64,000 nt of DNA from JADHOX01 sp038120515 (GCA_038120515.1 JAYOLW010000001.1:82784-146783); one strand, 5' to 3'; positions 7,675 through 17,413 are shown, counted from the stretch's first letter. A program made the numbers and translations. The notes: generated from the letters alone by a model not told the origin.

Positions 7675-9407
7675 ATGGATAATTTTAATTCTTACGATTT
7701 ACCTAAGTCTCTTCATAAGGCTCTTGATAGGCTAGAAATGAATAAGCCTACAGATGTTCAAATTCAAGCCATACCTGAAGCTTTAAATGGTAAAGATTTG
7801 ATAGTGTCAGCGCCAACTGGAACTGGAAAAACTTTGGCATTTTCTATTCCTGTTGTTGCAAAATTAATTGAGAATAAAAATTTGGGTGTGATTGTAATTA
7901 CTCCAACAAGAGAGCTTGCAGCCCAGATATCTCAAGTTTTAAAGTCACTTCTGTTTTTCAATCAAGAAATCAAGTCCGCGCTTTTGATTGGTGGCGCACC
8001 AATGGGACCACAATTTGCTAGTTTGAGGCAAAATCCACAACTGATTGTTGGAACCCCAGGAAGAATTACTGATCATTTAAAAGCAGGACGCCTTGTCTTA
8101 GATAACACAAAATTTGTTGTTTTAGATGAAATGGATCGTATGCTTGATATGGGATTTTCAATTCAGATAGATGAAATCTTAACCTTTATGCAATATAAAA
8201 GGCAGACAATGATGTTGTCTGCAACAATTTCTGCGGCAATAAGAAAGTTATCGGCTAAATATCTTTCTGAACCAGTTTCTGTTTCAATTGCAGCAAACCA
8301 AATTGTTAACAATAGTGTTAAACAAGAATTTCTTCATTTAAATCGTGATGATAAATATCCTGAATTAGTTAAACAATTATCAGAGCGCAAAGGGACGATT
8401 ATTATTTTTGTCAAAACCAGAAGAAATGCAGATGAGATTGCTGATATGCTTTACAATGATAATTTTAAAGCTCGTGCAATTCATGGAGATTTAAGGCAAA
8501 ATCAAAGAGATAAAATTATTAGATTATTGAGAAGAGGTGAATTTGATATAATTGTTGCAACGGATGTTGCATCAAGAGGTCTAGATGTACCTCATATTAG
8601 ACATGTAATTAATTATAATTTACCTACTAATCCTGAAGATTATGTTCATAGAGTTGGAAGAACAGGAAGAGCTGGAGAAGAAGGAGAGGCTGTTACTTTT
8701 GTATCCTCAAATGAACGCAAGGAATGGTATGCTCTTGAAGCTTTTTTAGATCCAGAGAAAAAAAGAAATTTTATTAATGATAATAAGTCTTCTCGTGGTC
8801 GAGCTGCAAGAAGAGGTAGGTCTGACAATAAGTTTGCTGATAAATCTAGATCATCAAAGCGAGGATCTTCTGCAAAACTTAAAGCTAGAAATAATAAAGA
8901 TGATGCAAGGAAAACATCACCAAAATCACGTAGAGATGTTAGAAGTGAAAATACTCAAAAACGATTAGGTGATAATAAGCGATCTGAAGTAAGAAGGTCA
9001 TCAGTAGAATCACGTAGAGATNNNNNNNNNNNNNNNNNNNNNNNNNNNNNNNNNNNNNNNNNNNNNNNNNNNNNNNNNNNNNNNNNNNNNNNNNNNNNNN
9101 NNNNNNNNNNNNNNNNNNNNNAGGTGATAATAAGCGATCTGAAGTAAGAAGGTCATCAGTAGAATCACGTAGAGATGTTAGAGGTGAAAATACTCAAAAA
9201 CGATCAGGTTTTGCATTAAGAAATAGATCTAAAGCAAAAACCAGTAATCAAAAATTCAATGGTAGATTTGTTTCAGATGATAAAAGTAAGGAAGCTCCTA
9301 AAAAGAAGTTTTCGGCTGATATATCAGATAGAACGGATAGAAAACCAAGAAGAGTTGCTACTAAAAGACAAACTCAACATCCAAAAGATCCACGAAAGTT
9401 GAAATAA
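7675..9407 (+). CDS. DEAD-box RNA helicase (RhlE-like) with basic repeat tail, split by assembly gap
   Basis: ATP-dependent RNA helicase for RNA unwinding in ribosome assembly or mRNA decay. Motifs in order: Q motif region, APTGTGKT (46-53), PTRELAAQ, TPGR, motif II DEMD (151-154, instead of DEAD), SAT, and HRVGRTGRAG. After about residue 370 comes a Lys/Arg/Ser-rich, probably disordered, tail with 28-residue repeats. A run of 100 N (9022-9121) breaks the reading frame as printed. Past it the tail resumes in another frame, starting GDNKRSEVRRSS and ending PKDPRKLK with TAA at 9405-9407. The frame is restored if the missing length is 29 + 84n bases, so the gene is most likely intact. The stop abuts the convergent gene at 9408. 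RhlE is the nearest type but the symbol is left open. Confidence 0.88.
8926..9212 (+). repeat. 84-bp tandem repeat in helicase tail, unresolved
   Basis: One complete 84-bp unit runs 8926-9009 and the next begins identically at 9010, until the N run at 9022. After the gap, 9122-9164 matches the last 43 bases of the unit and 9165 to about 9212 starts another partial copy that then diverges. The unit encodes 28 residues, SRRDVRSENTQKRLGDNKRS followed by EVRRSSVE. Because 84 is divisible by three, copy-number change would keep the protein in frame. The array is probably longer in the genome than shown. Confidence 0.85.
9022..9121. other. Assembly gap of 100 N
   Basis: Exactly 100 unknown bases, the usual placeholder for a gap of unknown size. 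It sits inside the 84-bp tandem repeat, so the likely cause is repeat collapse during assembly. Frame continuity of the helicase predicts a true length of 29 + 84n bases. Confidence 0.97.
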
Positions 9408-9968
9408 TTATTTGTTAGAAAAATAACTAAAATATTCTTCAGCTAGTCTAATGTAATTTTCTTCTGAAGTTTTTATATATCTTATTTCTGCTTCGCTCAT
9501 TTTGCGTAAGAATTTAGCTGGATTTCCAGCGTAAATCTCACCATATTTAACTTGTTTTTTAGGTGTGACAACTGCACCAGCTGCTATCATTGCATGATCT
9601 TCTATATTTGCTAAATCCATAATTATTGAACCCATTCCAATAAAGCAATAATCACCGATTAATGCAGCATGGATTAATGCTTTGTGACCGACGGTTACAC
9701 CTTTTCCTATTATGGTTGGGGCTACTTCTGAACCAGTTTTATTGGTTGGATGATTCGCCCTTGAAACATGAATTACGCTATTATCTTGTATATTAGTACC
9801 GTCACCGATTCTGATAGGTGCGACGTCACCTCTTATAACGCAACCATACCAAATGTTAGTTTTGTTACCAATTTCAACATCTCCTGTAATTGTTGCATTG
9901 TCTGCTATCATTGCCAAGGGAGCAATTTTGGGTAAGATGTCGCGATATTTAATAATCCTTTCAGTCAT
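9408..9968 (-). CDS. Gamma-carbonic-anhydrase-like hexapeptide-repeat protein
   Basis: A 186-residue left-handed beta-helix protein. Hexapeptide repeats run from about residue 20 to 140 (NATITGDVEIG, IWYGCVIRGD, VTVGHKALIHA and similar). The spaced histidines in VIHVS and VGHKALIHA are the metal ligands of the gamma-carbonic anhydrase / YrdA / PaaY family. The C-terminal helix is present. True carbonic anhydrase activity is unproven for many members. The gene overlaps the argC stop by 1 bp and ends next to the helicase stop, so it is the last gene of the efp-IMPase-argC cluster. Confidence 0.88.
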   Translation of the reverse strand: MTERIIKYRDILPKIAPLAMIADNATITGDVEIGNKTNIWYGCVIRGDVAPIRIGDGTNIQDNSVIHVSRANHPTNKTGSEVAPTIIGKGVTVGHKALIHAALIGDYCFIGMGSIIMDLANIEDHAMIAAGAVVTPKKQVKYGEIYAGNPAKFLRKMSEAEIRYIKTSEENYIRLAEEYFSYFSNK

Positions 9969-11002
9969 TATGGAAATTTTACAGCTGTTGTAAGGCCAGT
10001 TGTTTCTGGAAAGTTACATAAAATGTTGAAATTCTGTATAGCTTGCCCAGAAGATCCGCGATTAAGATTATCTATAATTGATATTATAATTTTGAGATCA
10101 CTATTTTCTTTGTCAAAAATATTAATTTCACAATTATTGCTTCCAGTAACGTTACGAAGAGCCGGTATTGTATTGTCGCTATGGATGTTGATAAAATTAG
10201 AATTTTTGTAAAATTCTTTTAGTGTATTTTTTAGAGATACTGCACTTTCATTTGAGCGGATATAAATTGTTGAAAGAATACCTCGAGATATTGGGATTAT
10301 TTGTGGAGTAAATTGAATTTCAAATTTTTCATCATTTATTTGCTCTAGATTTTCTATGATTTCAGCAAGGTGACGATGCTTTTGAATGTTATATGGTTTG
10401 ATGTTTTCGTTTAATTCACAAAATAAATTTGATTCTGATAGCTTCCTACCGCTACCACTGATTCCTGATTTGCTATCTATTATAATTGAATTGTTACAGA
10501 TTTGCTTTTTCGATATAATTGGAATTAATGGAAGCAAAATTGAGGTTGGATAACATCCAGGGCAGGCAATGATTCTTTTTTTTAAAATTTGAGTTTTGGT
10601 AATTTCTGGTAAAGCGTAAATTGCATCTTTTAGATATTCTTCGGCAAGATGTTTTGAGTTATAATATTCTTCAAATAGTTTTAAATTTTGAATTCTAAAA
10701 TCAGCAGATACATCTATTATTTTAATCTTGTCTGGAATTGATTTTATAATTTTTTGTAATTCTCCATGAGGCAAACATGAAAATAAAATATCAGTGTCAG
10801 TAAGCTTTTTTATATCAAATTTGCTGATTTTTGGAAGCTTTTGAAATTTTAAATGCGGGTAAATTTCTGACATTTCTATTCCGGCTTTACTATTACCAAA
10901 AAGATTTGTGATTTTGATATTAGGATGGTTTAGTGCAAGGTTGATAAGTTCAACTGCTGTGTAACCTGAAGCTCCTATAATTGATATGTTAAATATCTTC
11001 AT
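9968..11002 (-). CDS. argC: N-acetyl-gamma-glutamyl-phosphate reductase
   Basis: NADPH-dependent reduction of N-acetylglutamyl phosphate, the third step of arginine (ornithine) synthesis. The 344-residue protein has the nucleotide-binding start IIGASGYTAVELI and the active-site segment ACPGCYPTS, with Cys150 as the nucleophile. GISGSGRKLSE and the HRHLAEI histidines are also in place. Length fits the type 1 enzyme. It overlaps its upstream neighbour by 4 bp and its downstream neighbour by 1 bp, so it is translated in an operon. Other arginine genes are not in the window. Confidence 0.95.
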   Translation of the reverse strand: MKIFNISIIGASGYTAVELINLALNHPNIKITNLFGNSKAGIEMSEIYPHLKFQKLPKISKFDIKKLTDTDILFSCLPHGELQKIIKSIPDKIKIIDVSADFRIQNLKLFEEYYNSKHLAEEYLKDAIYALPEITKTQILKKRIIACPGCYPTSILLPLIPIISKKQICNNSIIIDSKSGISGSGRKLSESNLFCELNENIKPYNIQKHRHLAEIIENLEQINDEKFEIQFTPQIIPISRGILSTIYIRSNESAVSLKNTLKEFYKNSNFINIHSDNTIPALRNVTGSNNCEINIFDKENSDLKIIISIIDNLNRGSSGQAIQNFNILCNFPETTGLTTAVKFP

Positions 11003-11730
11003 GTGTTTGCAACGGATTTGTTATTTGATAATTTGAATATTTTTTTATCTTCATCAACCGAAAAATGAAATTTAGCTTTTTTAGCAAGAAATTCAAAAGC
11101 GTATAATTGATGAGAATCATGATATGATTTAATTAAAAGGTCAGCTTTGTTTTGGAATATCAAAAGTGCCTCATATGCAAGTGAGTTAAAATGATAAGCT
11201 GGTAAATTCTGATTTGGAATATTTGAAATTATCACCATCGATTCTGGATTTTTATTAGCTGTAATTTGTACTCTTTTCTGATTACAAAATACCTCAGTGT
11301 TTTGATGGCAATTTAATGTAATATCCAATATTGGGAAATTTACAATAGTTGCAACTATTTGTGTTTTGTTATAAAAGTCATTTATTAAAGTTATTGTGTT
11401 TGCTATAAATGGAAGGCTTCTAGATAGATTGCTTTGATCACTTAAACTATCAACTATAAAATAATCGGTTGCTTCTGCATTATCCGAAGTGACGTCGTTG
11501 ATAACTTCACCATTAATTATTAAACCATTATTTGGATAATGTTTTAATAAATTTTCAATAAAAAAATTATGAGTTGTATTTGTTAAATTATCGACAAATT
11601 TTTGAGGAAAATATTCAGATTTTTGCAAATATTCTATTTCATAAAAATCTCGAATTATTTTATGCTGAATTTTCTCAAGTAGTTTGTTTAATGTTATAAT
11701 AATTGCCGGTTCTCTTCCTGCATAACCCAT
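10999..11730 (-). CDS. Degenerate inositol-monophosphatase-family protein
   Basis: A 243-residue protein directly after efp, where Rickettsiales commonly carry an inositol monophosphatase (SuhB/CysQ-type) gene. The fold is traceable: GEVIND (74-79) replaces the GEE metal motif, DSLSDQSN (94-101) followed by SLPFIA replaces the DPIDGTxNF motif, and the C-terminal WDxAAG motif reads HQLYAFEFLA. The second metal-binding aspartate of DPxDG and the WD aspartate are gone, so metal-dependent phosphatase activity is unlikely. A structural or regulatory role is possible. It is translationally linked to both neighbours through 1- and 4-bp overlaps, which argues that it is still in use. Confidence 0.65.
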   Translation of the reverse strand: MGYAGREPAIIITLNKLLEKIQHKIIRDFYEIEYLQKSEYFPQKFVDNLTNTTHNFFIENLLKHYPNNGLIINGEVINDVTSDNAEATDYFIVDSLSDQSNLSRSLPFIANTITLINDFYNKTQIVATIVNFPILDITLNCHQNTEVFCNQKRVQITANKNPESMVIISNIPNQNLPAYHFNSLAYEALLIFQNKADLLIKSYHDSHQLYAFEFLAKKAKFHFSVDEDKKIFKLSNNKSVANT

Positions 11731-12293
11731 TATGATACCCTTTCTAAATATGACATTGATTCAGTTTTTATTAAGATTTTATCTCCATCTTTGATAAAGC
11801 TTGGAACATTAATTCTAAATCCATTAGTAAGTATTGCCGGTTTGCTTGATGAAGCTGCGGTTTGTCCTTTAACAGTTGACTCAGTTGTTTCAATTTCTAC
11901 TTCAATTGTATCAGGAAGGGATATTGATAAAATGTTATTATCATGAATTTGTGCAATAATATTCATTCCTTCAATTAAAAAAGGCTTGTGTTCGTCACTA
12001 ACTAAGTCTTTGCTTACTGAAATTTGCTCAAATGATTCATTATCCATACAATAGTAATTGTCAGAATCTTCATACATGAATTGTAATTGATTTTCATCAA
12101 CTCTTACTACTTCAATTTTATCTTCAGATCTAAATCTTTCATTATATTTTGTGCCAGTTAAAACATCTTTTAGTTCCATTTGGACAAATGCTCCGCCCTT
12201 TCCAGGTTGAGTATGCATTGTTTTGACAACAACACATAATTTGTTTTTGAAGTTTATAATATTACCAATTCGAACTGAGTTTGCATTAATCAT
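11730..12293 (-). CDS. efp: Elongation factor P
   Basis: Relieves ribosome stalling at polyproline stretches. At 187 residues it shows the three beta-barrel domains of EF-P. The loop that inserts next to the peptidyl-tRNA is PGKGGAF, with Lys32 at the position that is modified in many bacteria. No EpmA/EpmB-type modification gene is visible here. The stop overlaps the next start (TAATG). A pseudopilin gene starts divergently about 100 bp away. Confidence 0.95.
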   Translation of the reverse strand: MINANSVRIGNIINFKNKLCVVVKTMHTQPGKGGAFVQMELKDVLTGTKYNERFRSEDKIEVVRVDENQLQFMYEDSDNYYCMDNESFEQISVSKDLVSDEHKPFLIEGMNIIAQIHDNNILSISLPDTIEVEIETTESTVKGQTAASSSKPAILTNGFRINVPSFIKDGDKILIKTESMSYLERVS

Positions 12294-12394
12294 ATTTACA
12301 ATTATTTCAGATTATTAAAATTTTATAAAAGACCTAATCAATTTATAAAGCGATTGATTTAGCGAAAACTAAAGATAAAGTAAATGAAATTTTA

Positions 12395-13123
12395 TTGGTA
12401 AATAATTTGCAACGATCAATTTTTAGCACAAACTGTAAAGGTTTCTCTTTACTAGAACTCTCGCTGGTAATGATAATTATGTCATTGTTAATTGTTGTTA
12501 CTTTTTCAGCTAGAAGATTATTATATTCAGCTGAGATTGGTAATTTAGTGTCAGGTGTTAACAAACTTGAATCTGCAGTTGGTATTTTTGTCTCAATTTA
12601 TGAAACTTTTCCTGGTGATATGGATAATGCATCAAGCTATTGGCCTGATTATTCTCTTCGTGATGGAGATGGAGATGATAAAATCGAATTATTGGAATAT
12701 GAATCAGCCAATGCATTAATTCATATGCAAGCTGCACAAATTGTTCAAGGTCAAGATTGGAATTCAGAAATAATTTATCAAGGATTTTTATTAGAGTCTT
12801 TTGAGCAAGGTAAAGCGATTTTGTTAAGTAAAGAAGATAAAGATGGTGTTGTTAGAGAAGGCTTTGATTATGCAGTTGATGATGGTAATTATATTAAATT
12901 TGGTGGCGGTATAAATTATGATGATGAAATTTTTACACCAACAGAGATGTATCTTATTGATTCAAAAATAGATGATGGAAATGCTCATATTGGCAAAATG
13001 ATTATAAAGCTGTCTAATGAGGCTTCTAATAATTGCAGTGATGCTGAAGGCGTTTTTCAAACTTCAGTTACAGAAGATTCCTGTTTGTTCTTATTTAAAA
13101 TTGATGTATTGGCACCAGAATAA
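12395..13123 (+). CDS. Pseudopilin-like secreted protein (TTG start)
   Basis: A 242-residue protein with a prepilin signal: a 16-residue leader ending CKG, then FSLLELSLVMIIMSLLIVV with Glu at mature position 5. It shows the window's pseudopilin family marks: FPGD and DNA near residues 72-79, an acidic loop RDGDGDDKIE (89-98), and IDSKIDDG near the end. The only reasonable in-frame start after the upstream stop at 12335 is TTG at 12395, because the nearby ATG at 12384 is out of frame. An ATT start further upstream cannot be excluded. It is a monocistronic gene between divergent efp and convergent bioA. Confidence 0.8.
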   Translation: MVNNLQRSIFSTNCKGFSLLELSLVMIIMSLLIVVTFSARRLLYSAEIGNLVSGVNKLESAVGIFVSIYETFPGDMDNASSYWPDYSLRDGDGDDKIELLEYESANALIHMQAAQIVQGQDWNSEIIYQGFLLESFEQGKAILLSKEDKDGVVREGFDYAVDDGNYIKFGGGINYDDEIFTPTEMYLIDSKIDDGNAHIGKMIIKLSNEASNNCSDAEGVFQTSVTEDSCLFLFKIDVLAPE

Positions 13124-13154
13124 TTTTGATATTGGTTCAAAAGTAAGGTTAAAA

Positions 13155-14429
13155 TTATATTCTATCAATTAGCTTGTTACTGAAATCAATTAACTTTATT
13201 AAGTCTTTGTTTTTGATATTTAGAGGTGGCATTAAGTAAATTACATTACTAAATGGTCTAAGCCAAAAATTACTATCTTTTATTATCTCTCTTAAATTCG
13301 TAATTAGCTGCCAATTGCAATCATTAAGTTCAATTACTGCAACAGCTCCTAATATTCTGATCTCTTTAATTTTTTTGTTAGTATGTTCTAAATGTTCAGA
13401 AAACATTTCAGTAATGTTGGATATGTTGTTTTCGTAATCAATTTTTTCGAATAATTCTATTGAAGCTATTGCAGCAGCACATGCTGTTGGATTTGCCATA
13501 AATGTTGGACCATGCATTAATGCGTTATCAAGAGAATCTGATAAAAAGCTATTATAGATCTTATCGTTAGTAATTGTTGCGCTTAAGGTAATTGTACCGC
13601 CAGTAAGTGCTTTTCCTAATATTAATATATCTGGTGTATGAGCTATATTATGAAATGCAAATTTTTTGCCTGTTCTATAGAAGCCTGTTGCGCACTCATC
13701 AAAGATTGTAATTATCTGTCTTTTTTTACATTCCCTTATAATAAATTCTAATGTATCAATACTATGGAATTTCATACCTCCTGCACATTGAATTAATGGT
13801 TCAATAATTAATCCTGCGATATCATTGATGTTGTGATCAAGTAATTCAATAAATCTAGATTTTTCTCTTTCTGTGTTAGGTATTGTTGTTGTGATTTGGT
13901 TTGGCATGAAGTCTTTAAATTTTTCATGCATTGAGCTTGAGTGAGTAGCAAGTGACATTGCACCAAAAGTATCACCATGGTATGAGTTCTCAAATGCAAT
14001 AAATTTGGTTTTCTTAGATTTTTTATTGTAATGATATTGTAGTGACATTTTAAGTGCTACTTCAACTGCAGTCGAGCCTGAGTCAGAAAAAAACACTCTT
14101 GATAGATTGTCAGTTTTTCTATTAACAAATTCAATCAGTTTGCTAGCAAGTTCATATGCTGGCTGATGAGCAAACCCTGCAAGCATAATGTGAGGGAATT
14201 TTTTTGTTTGTCTTCTAATAGCTTTGGTAATATGAGGGTGGTTGTGACCATGAGCCGTTGACCACCAAGCACTGACACCATCTATCATTTTTCTACCATC
14301 ATCTAAGTAAATGTTAGAGCCTTTAGTTTTCTTTACTTTAAGCTGCTCTGGCAGATTTTGCATTTGAGTATAAGGTAACCAAATATTATTGATGCCTTTT
14401 TCATACCAATTTTGATTTTTTGCTTTCAT
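13155..14429 (-). CDS. bioA: Adenosylmethionine-8-amino-7-oxononanoate aminotransferase
   Basis: Makes 7,8-diaminopelargonate from KAPA with S-adenosylmethionine as amino donor, in biotin synthesis. This class III PLP aminotransferase of 424 residues starts with a BioA-typical segment, IWLPYTQMQNLPEQL, then WWSTAHGHNHP. The PLP lysine is Lys273 in LGKALTGGTI, and FDECATGFYRTG is the aspartate motif. Other bio genes are not in the window, so whether the pathway is complete is unknown. It is divergent from recJ across about 55 bp. Confidence 0.93.
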   Translation of the reverse strand: MKAKNQNWYEKGINNIWLPYTQMQNLPEQLKVKKTKGSNIYLDDGRKMIDGVSAWWSTAHGHNHPHITKAIRRQTKKFPHIMLAGFAHQPAYELASKLIEFVNRKTDNLSRVFFSDSGSTAVEVALKMSLQYHYNKKSKKTKFIAFENSYHGDTFGAMSLATHSSSMHEKFKDFMPNQITTTIPNTEREKSRFIELLDHNINDIAGLIIEPLIQCAGGMKFHSIDTLEFIIRECKKRQIITIFDECATGFYRTGKKFAFHNIAHTPDILILGKALTGGTITLSATITNDKIYNSFLSDSLDNALMHGPTFMANPTACAAAIASIELFEKIDYENNISNITEMFSEHLEHTNKKIKEIRILGAVAVIELNDCNWQLITNLREIIKDSNFWLRPFSNVIYLMPPLNIKNKDLIKLIDFSNKLIDRI

Positions 14430-14483
14430 TATAACATATATCTTGTATGCGATAATATATAGTAAAATTCTAAAAAGAAAAGT

Positions 14484-16193
14484 ATGGAATGGGTTGAAGC
14501 AATTGGTTGTAATGATGTATATAAAGCTGCCATTGATCTTGGTTACTCAGATATAGTTGCGAATTTGCTGTCAAAGAAAATTTCTGATGTAAATAAATTA
14601 GAAAATTATCTAGATCCTAAAATTAAAAATTTAATGCCTAATCCATCAACTATTAAAGATATGGATAAAGGTGCGAATTATCTTTTTGAGGCCATAAAAC
14701 AAAAACGTAATATTGCTATTTTTGGTGATTATGATGTTGATGGTGCATGCTCTTCTGCAATTTTAGCGCGGTATCTAAAATATTTTGATATTGATGCTAA
14801 AATTTATATTCCTGATCGGATTATGGAAGGTTATGGTCCAAATATCAATGCTTTAAGAGCATTAAAAGCAGAAGGTTATGATTTGATAATTACTGTTGAT
14901 TGTGGAACTACAGCTTTTGATGCTCTTGAAGAGGCAAGTAAGGAAGGCCTTGATGTATTGGTTGTTGATCATCATCTGTCAGAAGCTAAAATTCCCGAGG
15001 CTATTGCAGTAATAAATCCAAATAGGCAAGATGATGATTCAAGCCTTGGCTTTTTATGTGGAGCTGGTGTTTGTTTTATGTTGGTTGTTGCGGTAAATCA
15101 GTTATTTAAGTCCAGATCTGAATCTTTGGGGCTTACATCAAAGCTTCCTAATATACTGATATTACTAGACTTGGTTGCGCTTGCGACTGTTTGTGATGTT
15201 GTGCCTTTAGTTGAGCTTAATAGAGCTTTTGTTAATTATGGTTTAAGATTAATGCAGCTAACCGAGAACCCTGGCTTGCGTGAGCTCTTCTCTGTTGCTA
15301 ATATTGATGTTAATAATAAGATAAAATCTTATCATCTTGGTTTCATGATTGGCCCTAGGATAAATGCTGGAGGTAGAGTTGGTAAATCAACTATTGCTGC
15401 TGAATTATTATCACAGAGTGAAAATGTTCATGATTTAAGTGTTAAACTTGATTACTTCAATAAAGAGCGACGAGCGATTGAGCAAATAGTTTTGGAAAAA
15501 GCATTTGAGCAAATAAATCAGCAAAATCTATCTGAAAATAAGGTGATTATCGTTGCTAATGAAAATTGGCATCCTGGCGTAATTGGGATTGTTGCATCTA
15601 GAATTAAAGATAAATACCAAAAGCCAACAGCCGTTATAGCTCTTGAAAATAACATTGGTAAAGCATCTGCACGATCAGTTGAAGGAATCAATCTTGGAGC
15701 ATTTATACATAAAGCGAAATCTCAAGATCTTTTAATTGCTGGAGGTGGACATGCTATGGCAGCTGGTTTTACAATTGCAGAAGATAAAATTTCTGACTTT
15801 TCTAATTTTATGCAGACAATTTCTGACCAATCAATTCATAATGCAGAATATGATTTAGAGCTCAAGCTTAGTGATGTTAATTTAAATCTTTATGATGAAT
15901 TATCTATTTTGGAGCCATATGGTAAAGACAATGAAGAGCCAATCTTTAAAATTGCTGATTTATCTGTTTCTAAGCATTTTTTCATGCAAGAAAAGCATTT
16001 GAAATTAATGATTGTTGATAAAAATACTGGAGTTTTAGGCAATAAAGTTGAATCGATTTTGTGGAATTTTGATCAATTTGATATTTGGGATAAAATTCAA
16101 AATCAAAGTTTCTCGGTAATTTGCAAATTAGAAGAATCTATCTGGAATGGTAATCGTAACATTAGATTAAATATTCTTAAATTTTTATTTTAA
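14484..16193 (+). CDS. recJ: Single-stranded-DNA-specific exonuclease RecJ
   Basis: A 5'-3' single-strand DNA exonuclease for recombination and mismatch repair. At 569 residues it has the DHH phosphoesterase motifs DYDVDGACS (about residue 82), DHH (162-164) and a later RINAGGRVG. The DHHA1 domain follows, with GGGHAMAAG near residue 420, and a C-terminal OB-like domain. Length and order are those of the family. A run of two hypothetical genes on the same strand starts 18 bp downstream, so they may be cotranscribed. Confidence 0.95.
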   Translation: MEWVEAIGCNDVYKAAIDLGYSDIVANLLSKKISDVNKLENYLDPKIKNLMPNPSTIKDMDKGANYLFEAIKQKRNIAIFGDYDVDGACSSAILARYLKYFDIDAKIYIPDRIMEGYGPNINALRALKAEGYDLIITVDCGTTAFDALEEASKEGLDVLVVDHHLSEAKIPEAIAVINPNRQDDDSSLGFLCGAGVCFMLVVAVNQLFKSRSESLGLTSKLPNILILLDLVALATVCDVVPLVELNRAFVNYGLRLMQLTENPGLRELFSVANIDVNNKIKSYHLGFMIGPRINAGGRVGKSTIAAELLSQSENVHDLSVKLDYFNKERRAIEQIVLEKAFEQINQQNLSENKVIIVANENWHPGVIGIVASRIKDKYQKPTAVIALENNIGKASARSVEGINLGAFIHKAKSQDLLIAGGGHAMAAGFTIAEDKISDFSNFMQTISDQSIHNAEYDLELKLSDVNLNLYDELSILEPYGKDNEEPIFKIADLSVSKHFFMQEKHLKLMIVDKNTGVLGNKVESILWNFDQFDIWDKIQNQSFSVICKLEESIWNGNRNIRLNILKFLF

Positions 16194-16211
16194 TTTATCT
16201 TAGAGGTAATT

Positions 16212-17354
16212 ATGAGAAGATTTTTTTCTCCGATTATGAGTGGGGCAGTTTTAAGGAAAGGTCCGGTTTCTATTAAAGCTGTCCAATTGTCACGATCTAG
16301 TTCCTCAATTTCTAGAAATTTAGCGGAAAAATTTTTGCAAGATGGTAGATTAGATACATCTAACATAACAAAAGTTACCTTTTCTTATGATGCGGCAACA
16401 ATTTTAAAAGCTAATAAATGGGAATTATGTGATGATAGTATTAGTTATTTATCCAAAGTGATTGATAATTCTAAGGATGCCGCTGAAGTTTTACATTATA
16501 GGTTTTTAAAGCCTGAACATCGAACTAGGTTGATTGAAAATTTGGCTCATAATCAAGATGTGGTTCTTACTATCTCAGGTGGGTTTGTGCCTGTTGATAC
16601 CGCTGCTAAACTGCTTGATGGTAAGTTTTTTACTAATACTAAATTTGGCAAAACATTAGCACAGAATGTTGTGAAGTTATCAAGCTCTGATATTGCTGAG
16701 ATTTTAGCTCATGGTAAAATTAGTGACTTCAATCTACAATTAGAATTGCTCAACAGAATTGATAATCAAACTGATTTAGTTAAGGTTCTAATCAGAGGAG
16801 ATATCCAAAAATCTCTAGCGGTTCCTTTGCTTGATCAGATTTCTTTTGATAATATAATTTTACTTCTTAATGAAACAGAAAATGCAAGTTTTGCATCTGA
16901 ATTAGAACAGCTTGCAAATTCAAAGCTTGAGCAAGCATTGAAAAATTATCAAAAGGGTGATTTTAAAAAAGATTTTAAAGATTTTATAGATGATCAAGTA
17001 AAAAATCATGTTCCGGTTTTTGAATTAAATTTACTTAAGGATAATTTGGATAAGGATGGACTTGTTTTTAGAGTGGGTGAGCTTACTGGTACGAATCCAA
17101 ATTTTGACTCTAATAAATTTCAAGAGTTTTGCTATAAATTTGAAGATTATGTTAGCTTTGAGAAGATCGCAAAATTATGTCATGCTTTAAATTTAAGTCC
17201 TGATGATTTAGCTGAGCTTTCCACAAAATATAATATTGGAGATAAGTTGGTAAGTTCTATTCGAGAGCTTTCTGGTGAAGTAAAAAATATAAGTGACCTT
17301 GATGCTGGATTATTAAATAAATACTCCAGAAATATTGATGTTATAAGCCGATAA
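16212..17354 (+). CDS. Hypothetical helical-repeat protein, tandem paralogue A
   Basis: A 380-residue protein of unknown function, with a clear AGAGGT ribosome site ahead of the ATG. It has a short basic N-terminus without a convincing signal peptide. It is mostly amphipathic helices with a loose repeat of about 30 residues (ELLNRIDNQTDLVKVLIRGD and next units). The stretch around residues 96-135, with LIENLAHNQDVVLTISGGFV, aligns with LFANIYSLPYAIHAISGGKV of the next gene, so the two are tandem paralogues. A serine-rich start (SRSSSSIS) precedes the repeats. Its function may be scaffold-like or effector-like, but nothing in the sequence proves secretion. Confidence 0.7.
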   Translation: MRRFFSPIMSGAVLRKGPVSIKAVQLSRSSSSISRNLAEKFLQDGRLDTSNITKVTFSYDAATILKANKWELCDDSISYLSKVIDNSKDAAEVLHYRFLKPEHRTRLIENLAHNQDVVLTISGGFVPVDTAAKLLDGKFFTNTKFGKTLAQNVVKLSSSDIAEILAHGKISDFNLQLELLNRIDNQTDLVKVLIRGDIQKSLAVPLLDQISFDNIILLLNETENASFASELEQLANSKLEQALKNYQKGDFKKDFKDFIDDQVKNHVPVFELNLLKDNLDKDGLVFRVGELTGTNPNFDSNKFQEFCYKFEDYVSFEKIAKLCHALNLSPDDLAELSTKYNIGDKLVSSIRELSGEVKNISDLDAGLLNKYSRNIDVISR

Positions 17355-17413
17355 ATATATTGTTGTAATTTTAATATAAAAATGTAAATCGCAATTTAAT
17401 AAAGGTGTTTAAT

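Noticed and set aside
9022..9147. Apparent C-terminal truncation of the DEAD-box helicase with a stop at 9147
   Set aside because: The frame after the 100-N placeholder is arbitrary. The other frame continues the same repeat and reaches a stop at 9407.
8926..9212. CRISPR-like array
   Set aside because: The 84-bp units are contiguous, in frame and coding, without spacers.
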